Origin: SVFI01 sp045535935
GTDB lineage: Bacteria > Bacillota > Clostridia > Lachnospirales > Lachnospiraceae
Assembly: GCA_045535935.1 (NCBI GenBank)
Contig: JAZSMO010000046.1
Coordinates: 3,405-67,404, forward strand
Direction of reading: 5' to 3'
DNA length: 64,000 bases
The first letter of the stretch is position 1. Every line of letters starts with the position of its first letter. The notes under the pieces were generated by a model. That model worked only from the letters and a program-made list of their open reading frames with translations, had not been told where the DNA came from and ran no database searches. A program made the position numbers and the translations under genes. Shown piece after piece: positions 48,750-57,309 of this stretch.

Positions 48750-50045
48750 TTATTTACTTCTGTCAAAAGCAATCTCGCCTTTGCATATCGTCATTTCAAT
48801 CGTACCATAAAATGTTTGTCCGAGGAACGGGGAATTGGAAGAACGGGACAAAAATCGTTCAAAAGTAATCTCCTTATCATCATCAAAAAGGATAATATCT
48901 GCTTCTTTTCCCTGCTCTATGGTTCCGTACGGAAGATGATACATCTGCGCCGGAGCCAGACTCATTCTCTCAAAGAGCTGTGGAAGCGTCAGGTAACCGG
49001 GCCTTACAAGGTGAGTTATCGCTAACGCAAATGCGGTCTCCAGTCCGATGATTCCGCTCGGTGCTTCTGTGACCGGCCGGCTTTTCTCCTCGCTGCTGTG
49101 CGGTGCATGATCCGTTGCAATCAAATCGATCGTTCCGTCTGCAAGACCCTCAATCACAGCCAGTCGGTCCGCCTCCTCGCGGAGCGGCGGATTCATCTTG
49201 GCCAGTGTACCATGCATGATGGCCGCATCCTCCGTCAATGTAAAGTGGTGCGGTGTCGCCTCCGCATGAATGTTATTCTGCCCAAGCTCAGCTGCCCGTT
49301 TCTTTGCCCCGCGGACCAGCTCCACGCTCTCCTTTGCGCTGATATGTTGTACATTAAATGCTGCACCTGTCTCAAGCGCAATCTCAAGATCTCTTTTTAC
49401 CAGACTGATCTCCGCCATGCGGTCCGAACCGCCGATACCGAAGTGTGCGGAAGCCCTTCCTCGATTGATCCCGTTATTTTCAATATAGGAAGGATCTTCC
49501 TCATGAAAACTGAGCGGTACATCGAGCTTTACAGCCTCCTCCATGGCTTTTCGCACCAATTCCTCGGAGAGAATCGGGATTCCGTCATCGGTAAATCCCA
49601 CTGCCCCCGTCGATTTCAGTGCCTGCATATCCGTCATTTCTCCTCCCTGCAGAGACTTGGTGATTGCACCGCAGGTATGCACATGGATCGCTGTCTGCTG
49701 CCCTTTTCCGATCACATAGGAAAGCGTTTCTTCGTTATCTACCGCAGGCTTCGTATTCGCCATGAGGACCACCGCCGTAAAACCGCCGGCCGCAGCTGCC
49801 ACTGCACCTGTTTCGATATCTTCCTTATAGGTAAATCCCGGATCACGGAAATGCACATGCACGTCCACAAGTCCCGGTCCGATTTTTTTGCCGGATGCAT
49901 CAATGATCTGCACCTTTTCGCCGCAACCGGAAATATCAATATTCTCTGCAATCTCTGCAATCTTTCCGTCTTTTATTAAAATGTCTTTTTGATACATCGT
50001 CCCGCTCTGCGGGTCAACGATCGTACCTCCCTGAATCAGTTTCAT
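48750..50045 (-). CDS. pyrC: Dihydroorotase
   Basis: 431 residues, class I. A zinc amidohydrolase that closes carbamoyl-aspartate to dihydroorotate. Metal ligands are in DVHVHFRDPG, SFHEEDP, and NVQHISAKES, and the late Asp lies in DLIATDHAPH. MANTKPAVDNEET is a standard segment. It precedes pyrK by 20 bp. No PyrR attenuator or pyr riboswitch-like leader is visible upstream, where only a PrcB-type lipoprotein gene lies 48 bp away. Confidence 0.96.
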   Translation of the reverse strand: MKLIQGGTIVDPQSGTMYQKDILIKDGKIAEIAENIDISGCGEKVQIIDASGKKIGPGLVDVHVHFRDPGFTYKEDIETGAVAAAAGGFTAVVLMANTKPAVDNEETLSYVIGKGQQTAIHVHTCGAITKSLQGGEMTDMQALKSTGAVGFTDDGIPILSEELVRKAMEEAVKLDVPLSFHEEDPSYIENNGINRGRASAHFGIGGSDRMAEISLVKRDLEIALETGAAFNVQHISAKESVELVRGAKKRAAELGQNNIHAEATPHHFTLTEDAAIMHGTLAKMNPPLREEADRLAVIEGLADGTIDLIATDHAPHSSEEKSRPVTEAPSGIIGLETAFALAITHLVRPGYLTLPQLFERMSLAPAQMYHLPYGTIEQGKEADIILFDDDKEITFERFLSRSSNSPFLGQTFYGTIEMTICKGEIAFDRSK

Positions 50046-50093
50046 CCGGAGTTCCTCCTGTTTCTTTTCTGTCTCTTATCATACACCACTTTA

Positions 50094-50510
50094 TCAGTCA
50101 AAAACAACTGTCATATCCTGATATTCTGTTTTTATTACAATATACGGATAGGTCGGTGTTTTTGTCTGCGGCTCTGTCTGTGACGGACCGATCAGTGCAG
50201 TGGAAAAATATATTGCATTGGACGTCTGATACACCTCTTTTACCTGTATGCTGTAACCTCCACGGGGCTGCTCGCCGTATCCCTGACAGATGTAAAGATA
50301 TTCTCCGTCCCGGTATGTCATCTTAAATGGTGTCTGTCTTTTTTTCTCCATCAGACTTTTCAGTTCCGCCGGCAGACGGTCCTCGCTTGTCACCGTATAT
50401 TCCAGATCCCTCACTTTTTTCTGATCCAGTTTGTCACTTTTACATCCGATCAAAAAAAAGGACAGCACAAAAATACCGATCCAAACAAGTCTCTTTTTTA
50501 TCAGTTTCAA
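50094..50510 (-). CDS. PrcB_C-type lipoprotein
   Basis: 138 residues. A lipobox (LIGC) gives an extracytoplasmic anchor. The C-terminal ~90 residues match the PrcB C-terminal domain pattern: YLYICQGYGEQPRGGYSIQV, VYQTSNAIYFSTALIGPSQ and the TYPYIVIKTE strand. In oral spirochaetes PrcB belongs to a protease complex, but the domain is common in Clostridia as single lipoproteins of unknown role. Although directly upstream of pyrC on the same strand, a functional link to pyrimidine synthesis is not expected. Confidence 0.75.
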   Translation of the reverse strand: MKLIKKRLVWIGIFVLSFFLIGCKSDKLDQKKVRDLEYTVTSEDRLPAELKSLMEKKRQTPFKMTYRDGEYLYICQGYGEQPRGGYSIQVKEVYQTSNAIYFSTALIGPSQTEPQTKTPTYPYIVIKTEYQDMTVVFD

Positions 50511-50569
50511 ATGTATTCTCCCAAACTTTCTTCTTTATATTGTATGGAGCCGGCGCAAAAATATGACGG

Positions 50570-50598
50570 TTGTTATTTGGGTCTGTTTGGGCTATAAT
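50570..50598 (+). promoter_or_regulatory. plsC promoter
   Basis: -35 TTGTTA (50570-50575), 17-bp spacer, perfect -10 TATAAT (50593-50598), about 36 bases before the ATG. Confidence 0.7.
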
Positions 50599-50633
50599 AT
50601 GTACTGTTTAGTGGAGAAAGGATGTGAATTATT

Positions 50634-51368
50634 ATGTTAAGATTTTTTGCGATTATCATCTTTTTGATATTCTTTTTAATATTGACAATTCCGCTACTGA
50701 TTATCGAATGGATCATTGATAAATTTCATCCGCAGCTGAGGCGCAAAACATCCAATGCCATTGTGAAATGGGGATTCCGCTGTTGTCTCTTTTTGGCCGG
50801 AACCAAAGTGACGACCATCGGACTGGAAAACATTCCGGAAAATCAAGCGGTGCTTTTCGTAGGTAACCACCGAAGCTATTTTGATATTATGCTGCTTTCC
50901 CAGTATGTGAAGGGACCAATCAGCTTTCTTGCAAAAAAAGAAATGCTACGCTACCCGTTGCTGTATCACTGGATGAAACGTATCGACTGTACCTTTATCG
51001 ACCGCAGCGATATCAAACAGGGATTGAAAACGATTCTTGCCAATATCGAACTGCTCAAAGAGGGCGTTTCCGTTTCCGTTTTCCCGGAGGGAACCCGCAA
51101 TAAAACAGACGAGCTCCTTCTTCCTTTCCATGACGGAAGCTTTAAGATGGCAGAGAAGTCCAAATGCCCGATTGTCGTTATCACCTACAACAATACACGA
51201 AACATCTTCGAGGCTCATATGCCGCGTGTTGAGAAGCAGCATGTAATTATGGAATTTTCCAAACCGTTTTACATGTCGGACTTAGCTCCGGAAGATCGTC
51301 GTCACATCGGAAAATATGTCAGCAATATATTAATTGAAACACATGAAAAAAATAAGGAATTGGTCTAG
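50634..51368 (+). CDS. plsC: 1-acyl-sn-glycerol-3-phosphate acyltransferase
   Basis: 244 residues. It adds the second acyl chain to lysophosphatidic acid at the membrane. An N-terminal membrane segment (IIIFLIFFLILTIPLLI) precedes the acyltransferase motifs: NHRSYFD (His-x4-Asp), FIDRSD, and FPEGTRNKTDE. Its stop codon overlaps the murF stop on the other strand within a shared hairpin. The gene is otherwise monocistronic. Confidence 0.92.
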   Translation: MLRFFAIIIFLIFFLILTIPLLIIEWIIDKFHPQLRRKTSNAIVKWGFRCCLFLAGTKVTTIGLENIPENQAVLFVGNHRSYFDIMLLSQYVKGPISFLAKKEMLRYPLLYHWMKRIDCTFIDRSDIKQGLKTILANIELLKEGVSVSVFPEGTRNKTDELLLPFHDGSFKMAEKSKCPIVVITYNNTRNIFEAHMPRVEKQHVIMEFSKPFYMSDLAPEDRRHIGKYVSNILIETHEKNKELV

Positions 51369-51386
51369 TCGGCCAATTCCTTTATT
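51354..51386. terminator. Shared terminator across the convergent plsC and murF stop codons
   Basis: AAGGAATTGG pairs with CCAATTCCTT; the loop holds CTAG, where both stop codons overlap. TTTATTATTG follows on the plus strand and AAAAAAAT precedes the stem, giving a T-run on the minus strand. Confidence 0.8.
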
Positions 51387-52717
51387 ATTGTCTCAAACGC
51401 CATTCCGTGCGATGCCTTGATCAGAAGCGTATCATCCTTCTCAAGCAGCACATCCTTTTCTTTGATAAAATCTTCTTTTGTTTCATAGTGATAACATTTC
51501 AACGGACCGCCCTGCGCACCATTGTATATATGGCGGGCATTCTGGCCGATGCAGATGAGCACATCCGCTCCGGTTGTCTTAGCGTAACTTCCCACACTCT
51601 CGTGAAGTGCATCCGAGTTGCTTCCCAGTTCAAACATGTCACCTAAAATCGCTACTTTTCTTCCTTCTGCCTCGGAGAGCAGATCGAGCGATGCCTTCAT
51701 AGAAACCGGATTTGCATTGTAGCAGTCATCGATAATCACATAGGTCTCACCCTTCATGATATGACTTCTTCCGCCGATGGCTTCCACGGATGCGATTCCT
51801 TTTTCCATCTCATCCGGCGTCAGTCCCAGAATATCCGCAACACAGACTGCTGCCATGGCATTTCCTGTCTGATGCACACCCGGAACCTTAATCTTTGCAT
51901 GAACGGTCTTATCCCCTATATGGATGTCACATTCCGTTCCGAATAAGCCACGGCTTACTATATTTTCTGCATAACACTGTCCGTTTCCGAAAAAGTACGG
52001 TTGCTTTCCGCTAACCTGTTTTACGGTGCACAGCTTGTCATCATTTCCGTTGAGAACTACGAACCCGTCTTCTGACAAACCTTCGAAAATTTCGGTTTTC
52101 GCCTTCAGGACACCGTCCCTTGTTCCTAAATTTTCCAGATGGCACTCGCCGATGTTGGTAATCACACAAATGTCCGGACGGGCAATCGCCGTGAGTCGGC
52201 TCATCTCGCCGAAATCACTGATTCCCATTTCCAGAACCGCCACCTGATGTTCCTCGCGGATGCGGAACACCGTGAGAGGTAAGCCGACTTCGTTATTAAA
52301 ATTACCCGCTGTTTTCAGTACCTGAAATTTTGCGGATAAGGTTCCTGCAATCATTTCCTTTGTACTTGTCTTTCCCACACTTCCCGTGATACCGACTACC
52401 TTGCAGGAAAGCTGACTGCGATAAAACGCCGCCATATCCTTGATTGCCTGAAAGCTGTCCTTTACGAGTATATACGGACACTCTGTCTCCGGCTTTTTCT
52501 CTACAACAACGCAAAGTGCACCTTTTTCTATAACCTGCCCCACAAAGGAATGACCGTCCACACGCTCTCCCTTTGTCGCAACAAAAAGCCAGTTTTTTTC
52601 TATTTGTCTGGAATCAATGGAAATTCCTTCCACGCACTGCCCTTTTATAGCTTCCGAACCGTGGTAGATTCCGCTGCATACCCGGGCAATTTGTTCCGGG
52701 GTCATGTTTTTCATCAT
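51365..52717 (-). CDS. murF: UDP-N-acetylmuramoyl-tripeptide:D-alanyl-D-alanine ligase
   Basis: 450 residues. It adds D-Ala-D-Ala to the wall precursor. Marks: the ATP loop VVGITGSVGKTSTKEMIAG, TAGNFNNEVGLPLTVF, EMGISDFGEM, ITNIGECHLENLG and DDCYNANPVSMKASLD (quoted in parts). It follows ddl by 21 bp, so the two successive enzymes are made together. There are several close ATG codons at the start (MMKNM); the first is used here. Confidence 0.96.
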   Translation of the reverse strand: MMKNMTPEQIARVCSGIYHGSEAIKGQCVEGISIDSRQIEKNWLFVATKGERVDGHSFVGQVIEKGALCVVVEKKPETECPYILVKDSFQAIKDMAAFYRSQLSCKVVGITGSVGKTSTKEMIAGTLSAKFQVLKTAGNFNNEVGLPLTVFRIREEHQVAVLEMGISDFGEMSRLTAIARPDICVITNIGECHLENLGTRDGVLKAKTEIFEGLSEDGFVVLNGNDDKLCTVKQVSGKQPYFFGNGQCYAENIVSRGLFGTECDIHIGDKTVHAKIKVPGVHQTGNAMAAVCVADILGLTPDEMEKGIASVEAIGGRSHIMKGETYVIIDDCYNANPVSMKASLDLLSEAEGRKVAILGDMFELGSNSDALHESVGSYAKTTGADVLICIGQNARHIYNGAQGGPLKCYHYETKEDFIKEKDVLLEKDDTLLIKASHGMAFETIIKELAD

Positions 52718-52738
52718 ATACTGTCACCATTTCATCAA

Positions 52739-53770
52739 TTATTTTTCATATTTGCGCAGAGACACCTCAATCAGCCATTCACAGAGCTGATTATAATCAT
52801 ATCCTACCTGGCGGGCTTCCTGCGGAAGCAAAGATGTCGGTGTCATTCCCGGAAGAGTATTTGCCTCCAGACAGAACATATTGCCCTCGCCGTCCATCAT
52901 AAAATCCATGCGGGCGTAGGATTCAATGCGAAGAACCCGATATGCTTCCTCTGCATAATGCTGCATTTTTTCCGTCAGCTCCGGAGAAATTTCAGCAGGA
53001 CAGGTCTCAACTGCACTTCCTGCCTGATATTTATTTTTATAATCATAAAATCCGCTGATCGGCGCAATCTCAATCACCGGAAGTGCCTTTCCTTCAATGA
53101 CACCCACAGAAAACTCTCTTCCCTTTATGTACTGCTCCACAATTACATTGGAATCATATGTATAAGCCTTCTCAAGGGCTTCCCTGCACTCCGCCTCATT
53201 GTTTACCATGTAGACACCTACGCTGGAACCACCGTTACAGGCTTTTACCACCGCCGGATACAAAATGTTTTCCGGAAGGTCATCGCCCTCTTTCATAGCA
53301 ATTCCCTGCGGCGTCGGAACACCGGATGCAGCAAAAATCTCCTTGGCAAACCCTTTATCCATGGCAATCGCCGCACCGAGCGGTCCTGTTCCCGTATATT
53401 TGATTTCCTCAAGGTCAAGTGCTGCCTGCACTCTTCCGTCCTCGCCGTTGGCGCCGTGAAGTCCCATAAATACAATGTCCGCCTGATGGCAAATATCCAG
53501 AACATTCGGACCGAAAAATCCTTTTCCGCCCCGGATTTTTTTGATTGCTTCAATGTCCGGATCGCTCTCACTGATTCCTACCGTCTCCTGTGCCCAATCC
53601 TTTTCTGCTGCGAAGATATCCTTCGCATCATCCCCTTTATATCCCATAAAAACATCCAACAGAACTACCTGATGGCCGTTCTGTTTCAATGCCTGATATA
53701 CCATTTTGCCCGTCACCAGAGAAACATCTCTCTCCGTGCTGGTTCCTCCTGCCAAAACTACAATTTTCAT
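52739..53770 (-). CDS. ddl: D-alanine:D-alanine ligase
   Basis: 343 residues. An ATP-grasp ligase making the D-Ala-D-Ala dipeptide. Motifs: LAGGTSTERDVSLVTG, FMGLHGANGEDGRVQAALDL, YTGTGPLGAAIAMDKGFAKE, VVKACNGGSSVGVY and the metal site CLEANTLPGMTPTSLLPQ. The last segment carries the residues typical of D-Ala selectivity; I see no sign of D-lactate specificity. Its ATG overlaps the stop of the GH9-like lipoprotein gene (ATGA). Confidence 0.96.
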   Translation of the reverse strand: MKIVVLAGGTSTERDVSLVTGKMVYQALKQNGHQVVLLDVFMGYKGDDAKDIFAAEKDWAQETVGISESDPDIEAIKKIRGGKGFFGPNVLDICHQADIVFMGLHGANGEDGRVQAALDLEEIKYTGTGPLGAAIAMDKGFAKEIFAASGVPTPQGIAMKEGDDLPENILYPAVVKACNGGSSVGVYMVNNEAECREALEKAYTYDSNVIVEQYIKGREFSVGVIEGKALPVIEIAPISGFYDYKNKYQAGSAVETCPAEISPELTEKMQHYAEEAYRVLRIESYARMDFMMDGEGNMFCLEANTLPGMTPTSLLPQEARQVGYDYNQLCEWLIEVSLRKYEK

Positions 53771-55197
53771 TCTGTCTCCTCACTTTCTGCAAGATTCGCA
53801 AGAATCAAAAGCAATGTGGATTTCTGCTCATGGGAAAGATAAATTTCTTTCATATCATGAACAAGCGCATGAAGCTGCTCTTTACAAACATTTCGATACT
53901 CACGGCTAACTATAATATAATCCGCCATCGTAAGCCAGGTGGATTTTTCCAGAGATGTCTTCTTCTCATCAATGAGTCCGAAGGCCTTTCTCGGTGAATC
54001 GTTTAAATACTCTCCGCACAACTCCATCATCTCCGACATCTGTTTGTCACAGATGTTCAGATCTGCCCCCTTTGCAGACGTCATATAAAACAGATTTCCC
54101 CACAAAACATAATCACACAATATATCCTTATCCTCAGACAAAACCCCATATCCATTAGCCTGTGCTAACGTCTCTTTTCCACTGTAGGCTTCCTTTATCA
54201 CCGCATGATAAGAATAGTTCCCGGAAGCCCGAAACAGCGCAGCTGCTGCCATGTATTGCTGGTCGCCGGTCATCTTGAAGCGCAATGCGTTCTGATAGGC
54301 CTTTTGCGCCTGCTGCAAACTTTGTCCTGCCAGCGGTGCATTATATGGCTGAATCACTGTATATGCTGTTGCCATGGCCGAAGCAAACAGGTAATCCTCC
54401 TTGATACCCTGTTCCTCTGTAACAGACGGATCTGTGTAATTCGGTCTCTCTCCCGTTGCCCGATCCGCCAGAACTTCCTGGCGCAATTCCAAAAGCCATT
54501 GCAAATGCTCCTCCAGCTTTTTCTCGTACTCCTCATCGAAGGACTCCCCAAAAAACTGGTAAGCCGTAGCTAACTTTTGAAACGAGTAGTAAATCTGCAT
54601 TCTTTTGACATAGGTATCTGTTTTACCGTAATATTTGCCGGGGGTCAGTGTGAGAAACTCCTCCCCTAGCTCATTTCGCTGGTTCTCATATCTGCCCTCG
54701 TCAATACGGAACGTATGGGACTGCCCTATAATAGCAGTCTGTATGTAATATACGCCCGGTTCGGTAATGTTAGAAAAATCTCCCCGATAAACATTTTTTC
54801 CGTCCACTTTTTGGTTCGACATCTTTCTAATGGTTCCCGAATAAACCCTTGTATCAGTGGCACTGTCGTAAATATAAAAGGTATCAGAAAGCTCCTCACC
54901 TACAAAGTATGCATACTTCTGATCCTCCGGCGTATATCCTAATAAATCAACATATATATTTGAATTCACCTGCGGTCTCTTAAAATTCTGCTCGTACTCT
55001 TCTTCTCCGATGAAACCTTCTCTCTGCTCCATCTCCGCTTCATAATCACTCTGCACATCCGTTTCCGCAACAGTAGACTCTGCAACGGTATCCGGCTCCG
55101 TGACAATATCCGGTATCGTCCGGCATCCGGATAAAAAAGTCATGCAGATCAGACAAAAAAACAGGTTCTTTCCTCTGGTCTGAAATCTCTTCTGCAT
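53767..55197 (-). CDS. GH9-like lipoprotein with N-terminal Ig-like domain, catalytic residues not found
   Basis: 476 residues. A lipobox (FLSGC) and acidic linker are followed by an Ig-like domain (about 80-170: VNSNIYVDLLGYTPEDQKYAYFVG.. to QSHTFRIDEG; quoted in parts) like that ahead of GH9 cellulases, then a helical domain (about 185-476) of (alpha/alpha)6 type. The GH9 catalytic signature Asp-Ala-Gly-Asp is missing, so activity on cellulose is unlikely. It is the first gene before ddl and murF, coupled to ddl by an ATGA overlap. A role as a wall- or glycan-binding surface protein is inferred. Confidence 0.7.
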   Translation of the reverse strand: MQKRFQTRGKNLFFCLICMTFLSGCRTIPDIVTEPDTVAESTVAETDVQSDYEAEMEQREGFIGEEEYEQNFKRPQVNSNIYVDLLGYTPEDQKYAYFVGEELSDTFYIYDSATDTRVYSGTIRKMSNQKVDGKNVYRGDFSNITEPGVYYIQTAIIGQSHTFRIDEGRYENQRNELGEEFLTLTPGKYYGKTDTYVKRMQIYYSFQKLATAYQFFGESFDEEYEKKLEEHLQWLLELRQEVLADRATGERPNYTDPSVTEEQGIKEDYLFASAMATAYTVIQPYNAPLAGQSLQQAQKAYQNALRFKMTGDQQYMAAAALFRASGNYSYHAVIKEAYSGKETLAQANGYGVLSEDKDILCDYVLWGNLFYMTSAKGADLNICDKQMSEMMELCGEYLNDSPRKAFGLIDEKKTSLEKSTWLTMADYIIVSREYRNVCKEQLHALVHDMKEIYLSHEQKSTLLLILANLAESEETE

Positions 55198-55259
55198 TGT
55201 AAAAAATCAACCTCCACACACGTTTGTATTATACCCTACGCATGGGAACAGGTAAAGAG

Positions 55260-56441
55260 TTAAAGAGACATTTCTGCATCGCGATAAACAATTTTTCCGT
55301 CGATCATGGTAAAGAGAACTTTGGAAAAGGTCTCAAACGGATGTCCCCTAAACAACACAAGATCCGCAAGTTTTCCCTCTCGGATACTTCCCACCTTATG
55401 ATCCATTCGGCAGATTTTTGCAGCACCTATGGTAATTGCTTCCAGCCCCGCCTCCATGGACAGTCCTTCCTTTACCGCCAGTGCAGCGCAGAGAGGCAGG
55501 GATTGTATGAGCGACACCGGATGGTCCGTTGTCACTGCAACTGTTACTCCCGACTTACTCAGCTGTCCCGCTGTTTTAAATGCCATATTCTGCACCTCGA
55601 TCTTGTTTCTGCTGGCCAGATCCGGACCGACGATCGCCGGATATCCCGACTCGCTTATTTTCTCTGCAATCAGATGTCCTTCACTGCAATGATCGAGCGT
55701 AATGTCAAGCCCGAACTCTTCGGCTATACGCATTGCCGTCAGTATATCATCTGCTCTGTGCGCATGAACCTTCAACGGAATTTTCCCGGAAAAGACATCC
55801 CGGTAACAGCCGAAGCGAAATTCCTGCTGCACATCTTCTTCCTCACCGGGTGTCTGAACATCAGGATACTTCTTTATATAATTTCTTGCCCGGCTCAGTT
55901 CCTCCCGGAGCATTGCTGCAATGGACATACGGGTATAAGGACTGCTGTCCTTCATTCCGTAATTCATTTTCGGATTTTCCCCGAATGCGACCTTCATGGC
56001 AGCAGGTGCCAAACGCACCATATCGTCGATGCATCTTCCGTGATTTTTTACGAACGCAAATTGTCCTCCGACAACATTCGCGCTTCCCGGTCCGATCATC
56101 GCCGAGGTTATTCCGGCTGCGACTGCGCTGTGAAAAGCCGCATCCATGGGATTAATAGCATCTACAGCCCTCAAATACGGCGTCAAGGGATCCACACATT
56201 CATTGCAGTCATCCCCTTCTCTTCCCTTTTTCTCCTCTGTAATACCCATGTGGCAATGTGCTTCGATAAAGCCGGGAAGTAACATATTTCCCCTTGCATC
56301 CACCGTCACGGATCCCGCAGGAACTGCAATATTTTCTCCCACCTTCAGAATCTTGTCATCCTCTATGAGAACCGTTCCTTTTTCGAGAATTCCCGTCTCT
56401 TTTTCCATCGTAACTATCTTTGCGTTAATGACAGCGATCAT
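55260..56441 (-). CDS. Amidohydrolase family protein (imidazolonepropionase-like)
   Basis: 393 residues. Metal-dependent hydrolase with a urease-type barrel: MLLPGFIEAHCHMGITEE holds the first His-x-His pair, KVHAHRADDI and DHCSEGHL the next ligands, and VAVTTDHPVSL the late Asp. The C-terminus KVGSIREGKLADLVLFRGHPFE is typical of the group that includes imidazolonepropionase- and prolidase-like members. Substrate is unknown. It lies nine bases after the spoIIQ-like gene, so it may be read with it. Confidence 0.87.
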   Translation of the reverse strand: MIAVINAKIVTMEKETGILEKGTVLIEDDKILKVGENIAVPAGSVTVDARGNMLLPGFIEAHCHMGITEEKKGREGDDCNECVDPLTPYLRAVDAINPMDAAFHSAVAAGITSAMIGPGSANVVGGQFAFVKNHGRCIDDMVRLAPAAMKVAFGENPKMNYGMKDSSPYTRMSIAAMLREELSRARNYIKKYPDVQTPGEEEDVQQEFRFGCYRDVFSGKIPLKVHAHRADDILTAMRIAEEFGLDITLDHCSEGHLIAEKISESGYPAIVGPDLASRNKIEVQNMAFKTAGQLSKSGVTVAVTTDHPVSLIQSLPLCAALAVKEGLSMEAGLEAITIGAAKICRMDHKVGSIREGKLADLVLFRGHPFETFSKVLFTMIDGKIVYRDAEMSL

Positions 56442-56450
56442 AATTATCTC

Positions 56451-57269
56451 CTACTGCAACAAATCAAGCGGATCTATCGGTTCTCCGTCTCTGGTAACCT
56501 TCAGATACACATGATCACCTTCCACGGAATAATATTTGCTTACCTTAGCCACATATCCCAAAACCTGTCCTCTTGCAACTACATCGCCTTCCTCCGCCTG
56601 AAGATTCTCCAGTTGTCCATAAGTAACTTCATAGCCGCTTCCCATATCCATGACTGCATACCGACCAAGCTCCGGCGACTTTCCGATTTTGACTACCTGA
56701 CCGCGGGCAACAGCACTGACCGGATTTCCCTGCTGCGCACTAATCAAAACAGCCGGATTATATTTATACTGTTCCAACGTTGCAAAATAAACCGCACTGT
56801 CCATGCTGTAATTCAGGATCACATCACCGACCGCCGGCCAACCCATTCCATTTTCCGGATCAAAAGCCAACTCCACAGACTGTAACACTACAGAATCGGA
56901 AGCGGTCTCCTGTGCCTGCTCATCGGATGATTCCTCTGGCTCCGGATTTTCCGTCTGCTCTTTCCCGATCTGTTCTTCCCCGGCCTGCTCTTCCCCGGTC
57001 TTCTTTTCGCCGGCCTGTTCCTTTGGTTCCTCGTTTACCACATCACTGCCGCTGACTCTGGCAAGGGAAGCACCTCTATTCAGTTCCGGATCATTTGCAA
57101 TGCTTGCATTTTCACTGATGTCTTTGTTTAATTGTGCCAGATCAACTTTATAGTCCGATGCACTTTCCATGGTCTGATTTACATAGATTGCCGTCGCAAT
57201 ACATCCTGCGATTACGACCGTGGTAGAAAAAATAAGACTTCTCTTTTGCTTTTTATTATTTTTTTGCAT
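56451..57269 (-). CDS. SpoIIQ-like M23 (LytM) domain protein, probably non-catalytic
   Basis: 272 residues from the ATG at 57269, preceded by GAGGTGATAAAT. One N-terminal membrane helix (LIFSTTVVIAGCIATAIYV) is followed by a Glu/Lys-rich linker with repeated EEQAG-like units (about 85-125) and an M23 fold (about 150-272: WPAVGDVILNYS, AVARGQVVKIGKSPELGRYAVMD, GYEVTYGQLENLQAEEGDVVARGQVLGYVA; quoted in parts). The metal-binding His-x4-Asp and His-x-His motifs are replaced (GDHVYLKV). Directly after spoIID this fits SpoIIQ, the forespore partner of SpoIIIAH in engulfment, whose Bacillus form also lacks catalysis. Confidence 0.78.
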   Translation of the reverse strand: MQKNNKKQKRSLIFSTTVVIAGCIATAIYVNQTMESASDYKVDLAQLNKDISENASIANDPELNRGASLARVSGSDVVNEEPKEQAGEKKTGEEQAGEEQIGKEQTENPEPEESSDEQAQETASDSVVLQSVELAFDPENGMGWPAVGDVILNYSMDSAVYFATLEQYKYNPAVLISAQQGNPVSAVARGQVVKIGKSPELGRYAVMDMGSGYEVTYGQLENLQAEEGDVVARGQVLGYVAKVSKYYSVEGDHVYLKVTRDGEPIDPLDLLQ

Positions 57270-57309
57270 ATTTATCACCTCAGTGATAGTGTCTCCTGTT
57301 TTCTGTCTT

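Noticed and set aside
18999..52730. Identical 15-base word ATATACTGTCACCAT near 19000 and upstream of murF
   Set aside because: With both strands of 64 kb, a few shared 15-mers are expected by chance; flanks do not match.
52550..53842. 430-codon plus-strand frame opposite murF and ddl
   Set aside because: Antisense shadow of two well-identified genes; no domain or start signal.
55224..56282. 352-codon plus-strand frame opposite the amidohydrolase
   Set aside because: Antisense shadow; the minus strand carries clear metal-binding motifs.
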